64,000 nt of DNA from Acidithiobacillus caldus ATCC 51756 (GTDB taxonomy: Bacteria; Pseudomonadota; Gammaproteobacteria; Acidithiobacillales; Acidithiobacillaceae), in assembly GCF_000175575.2 (NCBI RefSeq), contig NZ_CP005986.1, positions 1,526,146 to 1,590,145 on the forward strand, given 5' to 3'. A program made the position numbers and the translations under genes. The notes beneath the pieces were generated by a model. The model saw only the letters and a program-made list of their open reading frames with translations, was not told the origin of the DNA and searched no databases. Position 1 is the first letter of the stretch. Every line of letters starts with the position of its first letter. Below, piece after piece: positions 8,203-16,035 of this stretch.

Positions 8203-9629
8203 CCCGTTGCTCCTTCCTGCGGCACGGACGCTCCCGTCACCGCCACTATATGCGCTAGCTCAAGCTTCCCGAGGGCGAGCCATAGGGCTGCACGCTCCAC
8301 CGCTTCGTCGTAACGTGCCTGCACCAGCTCTGCCCGAATGCGATCCAGCTCTGCCTGGCCGCGCAAGAGGCCCGTCAGGGTTTCGACGCCGTTTTCGTAG
8401 CGTAGACGCAGGAGGCGCTGCGCTTCTTCCGCCTGCCGTACGGCGAGCTCCCGACTCTTCACGCGCGCCGATGCCTCGTGGGCGGCACGCCAGGCCTGAC
8501 CCAGTTGTACCCGCAAGTGGTCCTCGGCCTGCTGCAATTTGGCCAGCTGCAGCTGCACCTTGGCCCGGGCGCTGTCCACCTGACCGCCCCGCGAAAAATC
8601 CAGAGCCGCCCAGCTCACCTCGCCACCCACGGTATAGGAGGGCGCGCCATTGCCGATGCCCGTGCCGTTCCACTCCTGGTTGGCCATGGCATTGACGTGG
8701 GGCAGGTAGGCAGCACGCGCCACCGTCACCCCCGCCCGCGCGGCCTTGAGCTGCTCACGCAGGGCCTGAATCCCGGCATTGTCTGCCAGGGCTTCGGCCT
8801 GCAACTGCTCGAGGGTCCCCTCGGGAAAGGCGGGCATCACCGGCGCTCCCACTTCCAGCCCTTCGGTTTGGGCGCGCCCGATGAGCACCGCCAGATTCTC
8901 GAGGGCGTTTGCTTTTTGATCCCGAGCATGGCGAAGCGCCAGTTGCGCCTCCTCCTGATGCACCTCGGCACTCAGCAGATCGCTTTTGACGATGACGCCC
9001 CGGGCCAGTAGCTGCCGGGAGGTCTTGACGTAGGCCGCGGCCGCCTGCTGCGCTTTTTCTGCCACCTCGATGGCAGATTGAGCCGCCACCACGCCGTCGT
9101 AGGCCTGCAAGAGCGCAAAGATGAGCTTCTGCTGCGCCGCCCGGTCGCCGTTCTGCGCGGCGCGCAGCATCGCTGTGGCCTGATCGATGCCGCCACGGAT
9201 GGCGCCGCCATTCCAGATGGGAATATCCAGCTGCAGCTTGGTGCCAAAGTTGTGGTAACCACTGGGATGATCGAGATTGCCCGGGGCTATGTCGAGACCG
9301 GCGGCGCCCAGATTGGGGTCAAACTGGTTGGCACCAAAGGAGTTGAAGGTGGCGCGCCGCTGCGACAGCTTCATACCGAAGACGGTCAGGGCGTTGTTGG
9401 ACTGGGAGGCGGAAAAAGATGCCGTGAGCTTCGGCAACAGGTGCCCCCGCGCCGCCGAGACCGCGCCCTTGGCCTCGGCGCTCTCAGCGTGCGCCTCGAG
9501 CATTGCCGGATTCTGCTGCAATGCCGCCTTGACGCAATCGGCAAAATCCAGGGCCTGCGCCGCAGGACTCAGCACTGCCGCCAGCAAGACGATGAAGATA
9601 CGGCGTGCGCCGCGCAATGAACCGGACAT
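8199..9629 (-). CDS. TolC-family outer-membrane efflux channel
   Basis: A 476-residue outer-membrane factor with a Sec signal ending AQALDFADC, two repeated TolC-type halves rich in Ala/Gln helices, and an internal RGGAIRGG-like turn. It supplies the exit duct for the pump encoded just downstream. The start at 9629 has a CGAGGG ribosome site; a start 20 codons further upstream is possible but would put extra residues before the signal peptide. It is the first gene of the efflux/thiol operon, about 75 bases downstream of the predicted transcription start. Confidence 0.9.
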   Translation of the reverse strand: MSGSLRGARRIFIVLLAAVLSPAAQALDFADCVKAALQQNPAMLEAHAESAEAKGAVSAARGHLLPKLTASFSASQSNNALTVFGMKLSQRRATFNSFGANQFDPNLGAAGLDIAPGNLDHPSGYHNFGTKLQLDIPIWNGGAIRGGIDQATAMLRAAQNGDRAAQQKLIFALLQAYDGVVAAQSAIEVAEKAQQAAAAYVKTSRQLLARGVIVKSDLLSAEVHQEEAQLALRHARDQKANALENLAVLIGRAQTEGLEVGAPVMPAFPEGTLEQLQAEALADNAGIQALREQLKAARAGVTVARAAYLPHVNAMANQEWNGTGIGNGAPSYTVGGEVSWAALDFSRGGQVDSARAKVQLQLAKLQQAEDHLRVQLGQAWRAAHEASARVKSRELAVRQAEEAQRLLRLRYENGVETLTGLLRGQAELDRIRAELVQARYDEAVERAALWLALGKLELAHIVAVTGASVPQEGATG

Positions 9630-9706
9630 GTATACCCTCGCCAGAAAACCGGGTTTCCCGACCTGATGAGCCATAAACGGGGGCGCCATCGGCCCCGCGT
9701 GTTAAA

Positions 9707-9740
9707 CTATAATTATATGCTTATACAACTCGAGAGTGAA
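9707..9740 (-). promoter_or_regulatory. Promoter with AT-rich operator for the efflux/thiol operon
   Basis: On the minus strand, TTCACT (9735-9740) and a perfect TATAAT (9712-9717) are 17 bases apart. The -10 box lies inside an AT-rich element, GTATAAGCATATAATTATAG. Nearly the same block (GTATA, a short spacer, then ATATAATTAT) recurs at the SCP2 gene promoter near 13100. A repressor bound here would cover the -10 box. The ArsR-family gene ends ten bases away and is the obvious candidate regulator. Confidence 0.65.
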
Positions 9741-9749
9741 GCCGTTGGG

Positions 9750-10058
9750 TCAAACGCCGTGCAGATTGCAGAAAACCTCGGACATCATGGAGATCAGACG
9801 CAGTGTCCGGGGGTCACCGACGCGGTAATAGACCTTGTTGGCATCCTTCCGGGCGCGCAGGATGTCCTTCTCGCGAAGAATGGCCAGATGCTGGGAGATG
9901 TTGCTCTGGGTGGTGCCGACGGCGGCGACGATATCCTGTACGCTCATCTCGTCCGATCCCAATACACAGAGCACCTTGAGGCGCAAGGGGTGGGCCATGG
10001 CCTTGAGTGAGCGGGAGGCCTGTTCGATATCCTCTTCTCGGGTTGGTAGCTGATCCAT
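9750..10058 (-). CDS. ArsR-family regulator, probable persulfide sensor of SqrR/BigR type
   Basis: A 102-residue winged-helix repressor. The recognition helix is in TTQSNISQHLAIL. There are exactly two cysteines: Cys31 in KVLCVLG (helix 2) and Cys97 in VFCNLHG near the C-terminus. In SqrR and BigR the sensing cysteines are 66 residues apart and in these same helices; here the spacing is also 66, so reactive sulfur sensing by a polysulfide bridge is likely. There is no CxC metal site of the classical ArsR/SmtB type. It is upstream of and codirectional with the RND/rhodanese/glutaredoxin/thioredoxin operon. The 8-bp palindrome CTAATTAG lies 11 bases before its start. Confidence 0.88.
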   Translation of the reverse strand: MDQLPTREEDIEQASRSLKAMAHPLRLKVLCVLGSDEMSVQDIVAAVGTTQSNISQHLAILREKDILRARKDANKVYYRVGDPRTLRLISMMSEVFCNLHGV

Positions 10059-10130
10059 GATGTGTCCTCTAATTAGCGGATGTTGTTGAGCTTATTGCCA
10101 ACATGCAAGATCGCCGCGCCGGCCAGATGC

Positions 10131-10159
10131 TTGTCATGGATGCTCAATCCCCATAGAAT
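10131..10159 (+). promoter_or_regulatory. Promoter of tRNA-Gly
   Basis: TTGTCA and TAGAAT are separated by 17 bases, with the predicted transcription start just before the tRNA. This is a near-consensus sigma-70 promoter, as expected for a stable RNA gene. Confidence 0.7.
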
Positions 10160-10168
10160 CCAACATAT

Positions 10169-10242
10169 GCGGGTGTAGTTCAATGGTAGAACCTGAGCTT
10201 CCCAAGCTCATGACGTGGGTTCGATTCCCATCACCCGCTCCA
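10169..10242 (+). tRNA. tRNA-Gly (anticodon CCC)
   Basis: A full cloverleaf is visible: acceptor GCGGGTG pairs with CACCCGC, the anticodon stem TGAGC/GCTCA encloses TTCCCAA, and the T loop is TTCGATT. The anticodon is CCC. The discriminator is T and the 3' CCA is encoded in the gene. It lies convergent to ubiD. Confidence 0.95.
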
Positions 10243-10289
10243 ACTTCCCATGGAGTTTGCCCTTCTGACCGCGCGGCCGGGTTGCAGGC

Positions 10290-11762
10290 TCAGTAGAGCG
10301 GTCGATCCAGTTGCGCGAGAATCGCATCCACACGGGCGCGCACGTCGTCCCCCATGCGGATGGGGCGCCCCCACTCCCGCTGGGTTTCACCCGGCAATTT
10401 GTTGGTGGCATCGAAGCCGACCTTGCCCCCAAGGCCTGCCACCGGCGAGGCGAAATCCAGGTAATCGATGGGGGTGTTGTCCACCAGCAGCGTGTCGCGC
10501 ACGGGATCCATCCGCGTGGTCATGGCCCAGATCACATCGGGCCAGCTGCGCGCGTCGATGTCTTCGTCCACGACAATGATGAACTTGGTGTACATGAATT
10601 GCCGCAAAAAGCCCCAGACGCCAAACATGACGCGCTTGGCGTGGCCCGGATAACCCTTGCGGATGCGCACCACCGCCAGGCGATAGGAGCAGCCCTCCGG
10701 GGGCAGATAGAAGTCGAGGATCTCGGGATACTGCTTCTGGAGCAACGGGACGAAGACCTCATTCAGCGCCACCCCAAGAATGGCAGGCTCATCGGGCGGA
10801 CGACCGGTGAAGGTGCTGTGGTAAATGGGATCGCGGCGGTGGGTGAGCCGCTCGATGGTGAGAACGGGGAAACGCTCCGTCTCGTTGTAATAACCGGTGT
10901 GGTCGCCAAAGGGGCCCTCCACGGCAAAATCGTCCGGATAGATATGCCCTTCCAGCACCATTTCGGCGTGGGCAGGAACCTGCAGAGGTACCAGAGTGGC
11001 GTCGGCCAGATCGGTACGGGCACCGCGCAGGAGTCCGGCGAACTGGTGCTCCGAGAGGGTATCGGGAATGGGAATCACGGCCGCCAGAATAGTCGCCGGG
11101 TCCGCACCAAAAGCCACGGCCACGGGAAAAGGCTCGCCAGGATGCTGCTTCTGAAATTCCCGCAGGTCCTGGGCCCCACCGCGGTGGGCCAGCCAGCGCA
11201 TGATGACGCGTCGCGGTCCAAGGAGCTGCTGCCGATAGATGCCCATATTGGCGCGCTTCTTGTGGGGGCCACGGGTGATGGTCAGTCCCCAGGTCAGGAG
11301 CGGGCCGACATCCTCGGGCCAGCAGGTCTGCACCGGCCAGCGCGTGAGATCGATCTCATCACCCTGCAGTACCACCTCCTGGCAGGGCGGCTGACGCAGG
11401 ACATGCGGGGCCATGTGCAACACCTTGCGCAGAGTCGGCAGCTGGTTCCACAGGTCGCGCAGGCCCTTGGGCGGGTCCGGTTCCTTGAGGTAGGCAAGGA
11501 GCCGCCCTATCTGCCGCAGATCCTCCAGGGACTCTCCGCCCATACCCAGGGCCACTCGCTCCGGGGTACCGAAGAGGTTGCCGAGGACGGGAATATCGAA
11601 TCCCGTCGGGTGCTCGAAGAGGATGGCCGGTCCGCCGTGGCGCAGGCTGCGATCGCAGATTTCCGTCATCTCAAGAACCGGCGATACGGGAGTCGCGATG
11701 CGCCGCAACCAGCCCCGGTGCTCGAGGTCAGCGAGGAAGGCACGCAGGTCACGATAGCTCAT
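10290..11762 (-). CDS. ubiD: UbiD-family prenylated-FMN decarboxylase (4-hydroxy-3-polyprenylbenzoate decarboxylase)
   Basis: A 490-residue UbiD protein that removes the carboxyl group of 4-hydroxy-3-polyprenylbenzoate in ubiquinone synthesis, using prenylated FMN made by UbiX. The N-terminus [22 protein letters not shown] and the [12 protein letters not shown] segment are diagnostic, and length matches the family. No ubiX is in the window. It starts 45 bases after the stop of the PhnD-like gene on the same strand, so read-through from that unit is possible. Two ubiquinone hydroxylase genes lie a few kilobases away. Confidence 0.93.
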   Translation of the reverse strand: MSYRDLRAFLADLEHRGWLRRIATPVSPVLEMTEICDRSLRHGGPAILFEHPTGFDIPVLGNLFGTPERVALGMGGESLEDLRQIGRLLAYLKEPDPPKGLRDLWNQLPTLRKVLHMAPHVLRQPPCQEVVLQGDEIDLTRWPVQTCWPEDVGPLLTWGLTITRGPHKKRANMGIYRQQLLGPRRVIMRWLAHRGGAQDLREFQKQHPGEPFPVAVAFGADPATILAAVIPIPDTLSEHQFAGLLRGARTDLADATLVPLQVPAHAEMVLEGHIYPDDFAVEGPFGDHTGYYNETERFPVLTIERLTHRRDPIYHSTFTGRPPDEPAILGVALNEVFVPLLQKQYPEILDFYLPPEGCSYRLAVVRIRKGYPGHAKRVMFGVWGFLRQFMYTKFIIVVDEDIDARSWPDVIWAMTTRMDPVRDTLLVDNTPIDYLDFASPVAGLGGKVGFDATNKLPGETQREWGRPIRMGDDVRARVDAILAQLDRPLY

Positions 11763-11807
11763 GAACCGATTCTAATCCCTTTCACCCGACCCTGTCGCCT
11801 GCATCCT

Positions 11808-12680
11808 TCAGGCCTCGGGCGGGTCTTCCCGCGCCACCACGAAGGCTGAATCGTCCACGGCGACGGAGGAGGTGGCGCGGATATCGATGGCCTCGTGGCC
11901 GCTGATGTACTCCTCGGCGAGGACGGTCAGGCACTCCACCTCGCTGTCCTCGACCGGAGCAAAGCTGGAGAAGCCGAGGTCGGCCAACAGGCGCCGCCCG
12001 CCCTCCGCTTCCGTCATGGCGCAGAGAACGCGCACCACGGTTTCCCGCTGTGGCAGCAGACGTGGCCCGGCGCAGAAGGCATGAAAGGCAAAGGCGTCGT
12101 CGGAGCGGGCGATGACCCGCAAGCCCTTGCGCACCACACTGCTGGCCGCCTCGAACACTTCGTTGAAGATGAAACCCAGGGACGCTTGCCCCTGCAGCAG
12201 GGCCTGGAGCGCCGAGCGATAGCTGCCGGTGAAACGAAAATCGAGGCGCGCGCGATCCACCTCGGCGCGATCCAGGAGGAAGAGACCGACCATGTGCACC
12301 AGGGTCTCCGGGCTAGCGGAAGCAATCCGTAGACGCTCGGGAAGATCGGCCAGGCTGTGTATGTCGCTGTCTTCGCGCACACAAAGATAGACTTCATCGT
12401 AGTGTTCCCGCGGCTTGACCAAAGGCTCGAATCCGGCCTTCTCGCGATACTGGACCCAGTCGAAGGGATTGGCGTAGACCAGATCGTACTGGCCACGGAG
12501 AATCGCTTCCCGACAGGCATGAAAATCCTCGAAGGGCGTAAACCGCATACGCAGGCCCAGATGTTTTTGCAGATAGGTGTTGAGCAGAAACCAGGCGGGT
12601 AGATTCTTGCCGGAGTAGTTGGGATCCACCGTCAACGCCAGCGGTTCACCATCGCCGCGCGGCTCCTCAGTATCTTTCAT
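11808..12680 (-). CDS. PhnD-like periplasmic-binding-fold protein lacking a signal peptide
   Basis: This 290-residue protein resembles substrate-binding proteins of phosphate/phosphonate ABC transporters (PhnD type), with segments such as ILRGQYDLVYANPFDW and LQALLQGQASLGFIFNEV. The N-terminus is polar (MKDTEEPRGDGEPLALTVD) with no signal peptide or lipobox, and no transporter genes are nearby, so it should be a cytoplasmic ligand-binding or sensor protein. Its start lies 10 bases after the SCP2 gene stop, showing a two-gene unit controlled by the AT-rich operator near 13100. The ligand is unknown. Confidence 0.7.
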   Translation of the reverse strand: MKDTEEPRGDGEPLALTVDPNYSGKNLPAWFLLNTYLQKHLGLRMRFTPFEDFHACREAILRGQYDLVYANPFDWVQYREKAGFEPLVKPREHYDEVYLCVREDSDIHSLADLPERLRIASASPETLVHMVGLFLLDRAEVDRARLDFRFTGSYRSALQALLQGQASLGFIFNEVFEAASSVVRKGLRVIARSDDAFAFHAFCAGPRLLPQRETVVRVLCAMTEAEGGRRLLADLGFSSFAPVEDSEVECLTVLAEEYISGHEAIDIRATSSVAVDDSAFVVAREDPPEA

Positions 12681-12690
12681 GTGTCCCCTC

Positions 12691-13083
12691 TCAAATATCG
12701 AAATCCACCGGAATTTCTCCGAGGATATTGAGGTGAATGTTGAAGGGAGTCATGTATTTCATGGCCGTCATCATGGAGCCCTTGAATTTCAATTTGCGGG
12801 TCATGAGCGCCGCCTTGCCGCTGAGTTCGCCACTCAGAATCTTCTTCCAGTTGTCCAGGGTCGTCCACATGATGAAATCGCGACGCCGACCATCCGAGGG
12901 GCCAGCGTAGATGACCTTGCCGGCCTTGCAAAACAGCATGACGTGGGGAATATCGGGACGATCCTCGATATAATATTCCCAGGTCGCATTGAAGTTTTTC
13001 AGGTCCTTCTGGATCTCTGGATGGTTATCCCACTGCTTTCCCACCAACCGAATCCACTCGGTGCTCATGAATTTCGCCGCCAT
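12691..13083 (-). CDS. SCP2 sterol-carrier-domain protein
   Basis: A 130-residue stand-alone SCP2-like protein, a fold that binds hydrophobic ligands such as lipids, acyl-CoA or quinone precursors. The central strand and helix pattern (DFIMWTTLDNWKKILSGELS, then ALMTRKLKFKGSMM) is typical. The start at 13083 (MAAKFMST) is 13 bases downstream of the predicted -10 box, giving a very short leader; a longer reading frame upstream would begin before the promoter. UbiJ and UbiT, ubiquinone synthesis factors, also contain SCP2 domains but are longer, so a role in quinone handling is only one option. Confidence 0.75.
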   Translation of the reverse strand: MAAKFMSTEWIRLVGKQWDNHPEIQKDLKNFNATWEYYIEDRPDIPHVMLFCKAGKVIYAGPSDGRRRDFIMWTTLDNWKKILSGELSGKAALMTRKLKFKGSMMTAMKYMTPFNIHLNILGEIPVDFDI

Positions 13084-13093
13084 CGTCTCACCA

Positions 13094-13121
13094 CCATAAT
13101 TATATTCGAATATACTTTCGT
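13094..13121 (-). promoter_or_regulatory. Promoter -10 box inside a perfect AT-rich palindrome before the SCP2 gene
   Basis: Plus-strand 13101-13114 reads TATATTCGAATATA, a perfect 14-bp palindrome. Overlapping it, ATAATTATAT (13096-13105) is identical to 9709-9718 at the efflux operon promoter. On the minus strand this gives a TATAAT -10 box just before the gene. No good -35 box is visible. It fits an operator for the ArsR-family repressor encoded at 9750-10058. Confidence 0.65.
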
Positions 13122-13152
13122 ATAACCCATCTGCCCCACTTCTCCAGAGCAT

Positions 13153-13914
13153 TTAGACGATCTGTGAAAATCCGCCCACCCGCAAGGCATGACGGAGAAT
13201 GGCCGCGCTGAGCCAGAGTCCGAAGAAGGCAGGCATGTAGGAGATGGTGCCGTTGACCGTCTTTGCCCGTCCCCCGGGGCCGGTACCACTGGTCTGCGCC
13301 GGTGCCGCCGGTCGCGGCGCCTCCCGCGAATATACCGTCCAGAAATCCAGGCTTCCGCCAGCCTTGCGCAGCAGCGCGCGAACCTCTCGCGCCAGTGGGC
13401 AGCCCTCGGTCTGATTCAGACGCGCCAAGCGGATCTGCGCCGGATCCAGCCGGTTGCCGGCGCCCATGCTCGAAAAAATCGGCAGGTTCAGCGTTTGTGC
13501 CGCCAGGATGAGCTCGACCTTGCAGGCGATGGCGTCGATACAATCGGCGAGAATGTCCGGGGACAGCTCTGCCAGCAGTGGGCGCACGTTTTTTCCATCG
13601 AGGAAGGTCGCATGACCCTCGACCCGGCAGTCCGGGGCAATATCGGCAATGCGTTCACGCATCACCGCCACCTTCGCACGACCCAGGGAAGAGTGCAGCG
13701 CCACCAGTTGGCGATTGAGATTGCTCGGGCCCACGGTATCGTGGTCGATGAGGGTAAGTCGACCAACGCCAGCACGCGCCAGGTTTTCGGCGACGTAGCC
13801 ACCGACACCACCCAAGCCGGCCACAAGCACGTGGCATTGCGCAAGATAATCCAACGCGTCTCTTCCCAAGAGAATTTCCGTACGACTGAAAGCGGTTTCC
13901 ATGGCGTCAAACAT
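13153..13914 (-). CDS. tcdA: tRNA threonylcarbamoyladenosine dehydratase
   Basis: A 253-residue ThiF/E1-like protein that cyclises threonylcarbamoyladenosine at tRNA position 37. The Rossmann motif GLGGVGGYVAENLARAG lies near residue 38, followed by DHDTVGPSNLNRQ. The C-terminal stretch TVNGTISYMPAFFG is characteristic of TcdA. The reading frame continues far upstream in the antisense-like frame of tatD, but coding begins at MFDAMETAFSRTE, where the start overlaps the tatD stop. It is cotranscribed with tatD. Confidence 0.9.
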   Translation of the reverse strand: MFDAMETAFSRTEILLGRDALDYLAQCHVLVAGLGGVGGYVAENLARAGVGRLTLIDHDTVGPSNLNRQLVALHSSLGRAKVAVMRERIADIAPDCRVEGHATFLDGKNVRPLLAELSPDILADCIDAIACKVELILAAQTLNLPIFSSMGAGNRLDPAQIRLARLNQTEGCPLAREVRALLRKAGGSLDFWTVYSREAPRPAAPAQTSGTGPGGRAKTVNGTISYMPAFFGLWLSAAILRHALRVGGFSQIV

Positions 13915-14689
13915 CCGGTAGCGAGAAAAGGGAGCGCGTGGCGGCAGCGGTGATGGCAGAGAGGCTGTCCATATCGGTGTCGCGCAATGCGGCCAGAGTG
14001 GCAAGGACCGAGACGATACGCGCCGGCTCATTGCGCTGGCCCAGGCCATCGGCCGGGGCCTGCCAGGGAGCGTCGGTCTCCACCAGAAAACTACCCTCGG
14101 GCAACCGCGCCGCCAACGCGCGCAGCCGTCGCGCGCGGGGGTGGGTAAGCGCACCACCGAGCCCGATGTACAGGCCGATATCCAACGCCTTCTGCGCCTG
14201 TACCCAGCTGCCGGAAAAACTGTGGAGGACACCACGCAAGCCAGAGCGGTGGCGCAGGTTTTGCAGGAGATCTTCGGTACTGCGGCGGGCATGAAGGATG
14301 ACCGGCAGGCCAAGTTCCTCCGCCAGATCCAGCTGGCGATGCAAAAAATCCAGCTGTATGGCCCACGGTGAGGCGTCTGGCCCGCGGTCCAGACCGATCT
14401 CGCCCAGGGCCACGGCCGTGCGCAGATACCGACGCAGACGCTGCTCCCAGGACTGGCCCGGGGATCTGTACAAGTCAGCGAGATAGCAGGGGTGGGCGCC
14501 AAAGGCGGCAAACCAAGCCGTGTTCGTGGCCGCAAGCTGTGCCAGTCGTTGCCAATGTTGGGGATCGTAACCCGGGAGAATCAGGGCGTCGACACCGGCG
14601 GCCACGGCTCTGTTCCAGACCTGCGCACGGTCGGGCGCAAACGCCGGAGCGTCAAAATGGCAATGGCTATCGATGATTCCCTGGACCAT
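13907..14689 (-). CDS. tatD: TatD-family metal-dependent hydrolase
   Basis: A 260-residue TIM-barrel metal hydrolase. Metal ligands are seen in IIDSHCHFD, LGEIGLD, ILHARR and LVETDAP. Family members act as 3'-5' DNA/RNA exonucleases or deacylases. The start MVQGIIDSHCHF at 14689 is standard; the open frame extends much further upstream with no family similarity. It is divergent from the ubiH gene, with an 80-base intergenic gap. Confidence 0.9.
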   Translation of the reverse strand: MVQGIIDSHCHFDAPAFAPDRAQVWNRAVAAGVDALILPGYDPQHWQRLAQLAATNTAWFAAFGAHPCYLADLYRSPGQSWEQRLRRYLRTAVALGEIGLDRGPDASPWAIQLDFLHRQLDLAEELGLPVILHARRSTEDLLQNLRHRSGLRGVLHSFSGSWVQAQKALDIGLYIGLGGALTHPRARRLRALAARLPEGSFLVETDAPWQAPADGLGQRNEPARIVSVLATLAALRDTDMDSLSAITAAATRSLFSLPDV

Positions 14690-14769
14690 GACGGGAGAGT
14701 ACGGCAAGGGCACTGGGTGGACAACGTTTGCCCCTTGCCCTGGTCCGGGCTTTGCTCTTAAATGGCAGC

Positions 14770-16035
14770 ATGAATCCTGCAACGGCCGAGGTGAGCGAGA
14801 ACGCGGAGATCGCGATACTGGGCAACGGCCCGGTGGCGCAGAGTCTGGTCCTCGCCCTTGGCGAGCTTGGGCGGTCTTGTCTCCTGGTGGACACCCGTCC
14901 CGCGATGGCCCACAGCCCGGAACAGAACGCCGAGAGAACGGTGGCCCTCGCCGCGGGGTCGCGCCGTCTGCTGGACGCACTGGGCGTGCGGCTGGGTGAT
15001 CCAGGACTTGGCGCCATCGCCCGGGTACAGATCTCTCAGGCGCGTGGAGGCCCCAGGGTAGAGCTCTCTCACCGCCTGTTGGCCATCCCGGAAAAACGCC
15101 TCGGCGAGGTGTGGCCATTATCCACCCTGAGTGCAACCATCGCCCAGGGTCTCGAGCGGCTGGGAACGGTGAAGGCCAAGCCCTGGGGACCGCTGCAAGG
15201 CTTTTCCTGGCACCCAGACCACGTGGAGCTGCAGTGGCCCAAGGCCAGGATCCAGGCTCGGCTCGTCGTCCTCGCCGATGGCGGACACGGACATCTTGGC
15301 CCTCTGCTGGGTCTGCAGCGCCGCGGCTGGGACCATAATCGTCAGGCCCTCGTCGCCCGGGTGCGGGTGGCCAGCGAGCCCAGTGGAGAGCGCTGCGCCT
15401 ATGAGCACTTTCTGGCCAGTGGACCGCTTGCCTTTCTGCCCGTAGACGCACCCCGGGAATTTTCCCTGGTGTGGAGCCTGTTTCCGAGCGAGGCGGCAGT
15501 CCTGCTCCGTGCCAACGATGTGGTCTTCCTGCAGAAGCTCAACGCCGTCCGGCCCCAAGGTCTTGCCGCCGTGACCGAGGTGCATAATCGCGGCTTCTAT
15601 CCCCTGTACTTCCAGCAGTACACGGCCGCGCCCGAGAGTCGCGTCGTGCTTTTGGGCAATGCCGCCCAGACCCTGCACCCCTTGGCCGGCCAAGGCTACA
15701 ATCTCGGTCTGCGCGACAGCATCACCCTCGCCGCGCTGCTGCGGGAAAGCCTCGAGCGTGCCGAGGATCCCGGCGCAATCCAGCTGCTCCAGGATTTTCA
15801 GCGCATCCGCAGGCGCGATCGGCTGGAGATCATCGCCTTTACGGAGGGTATGAACCGTCTCTTCGGGCTTCGCTCCGCCCCCGTGCATCTGCTGCGCGCC
15901 GCAGGTCTGGCGGCATTGCAGATGTCGCCAGGAATCAAGGCCCGCCTCGCGGCGCGCCTTGCGGGTCTGCGTCTGCCTTCGGCCAGTCACATTCCCGACC
16001 TCGACGTGGAGAATGCTGCCTATGCCCGAACGTGA
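14770..16035 (+). CDS. ubiH: 2-octaprenyl-6-methoxyphenol hydroxylase family (UbiH)
   Basis: A 421-residue FAD monooxygenase that hydroxylates the ubiquinone ring. The N-terminal FAD site reads ILGNGPVAQSL, and the second FAD motif GNAAQTLHPLAGQGYNLGLRD has the Asn and Gln that distinguish UbiH from its paralogues, which have GDAAH. The start at 14770 (MNPATAEV) is chosen because upstream sequence is not family-like. Its end overlaps the next hydroxylase by 14 bases, so translation is likely coupled. Confidence 0.88.
   Translation: MNPATAEVSENAEIAILGNGPVAQSLVLALGELGRSCLLVDTRPAMAHSPEQNAERTVALAAGSRRLLDALGVRLGDPGLGAIARVQISQARGGPRVELSHRLLAIPEKRLGEVWPLSTLSATIAQGLERLGTVKAKPWGPLQGFSWHPDHVELQWPKARIQARLVVLADGGHGHLGPLLGLQRRGWDHNRQALVARVRVASEPSGERCAYEHFLASGPLAFLPVDAPREFSLVWSLFPSEAAVLLRANDVVFLQKLNAVRPQGLAAVTEVHNRGFYPLYFQQYTAAPESRVVLLGNAAQTLHPLAGQGYNLGLRDSITLAALLRESLERAEDPGAIQLLQDFQRIRRRDRLEIIAFTEGMNRLFGLRSAPVHLLRAAGLAALQMSPGIKARLAARLAGLRLPSASHIPDLDVENAAYART

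Noticed and set aside
10069..10076. CTAATTAG palindrome as an autoregulatory ArsR operator
   Set aside because: Only 8 bp, differs from the shared ATAATTATAT element, and no good promoter could be placed around it.
13915..14535. Long N-terminal extension of tcdA
   Set aside because: The extra 207 residues are Arg/Cys/Trp-rich and overlap tatD in another frame; the ATG at 13914 fits the family.
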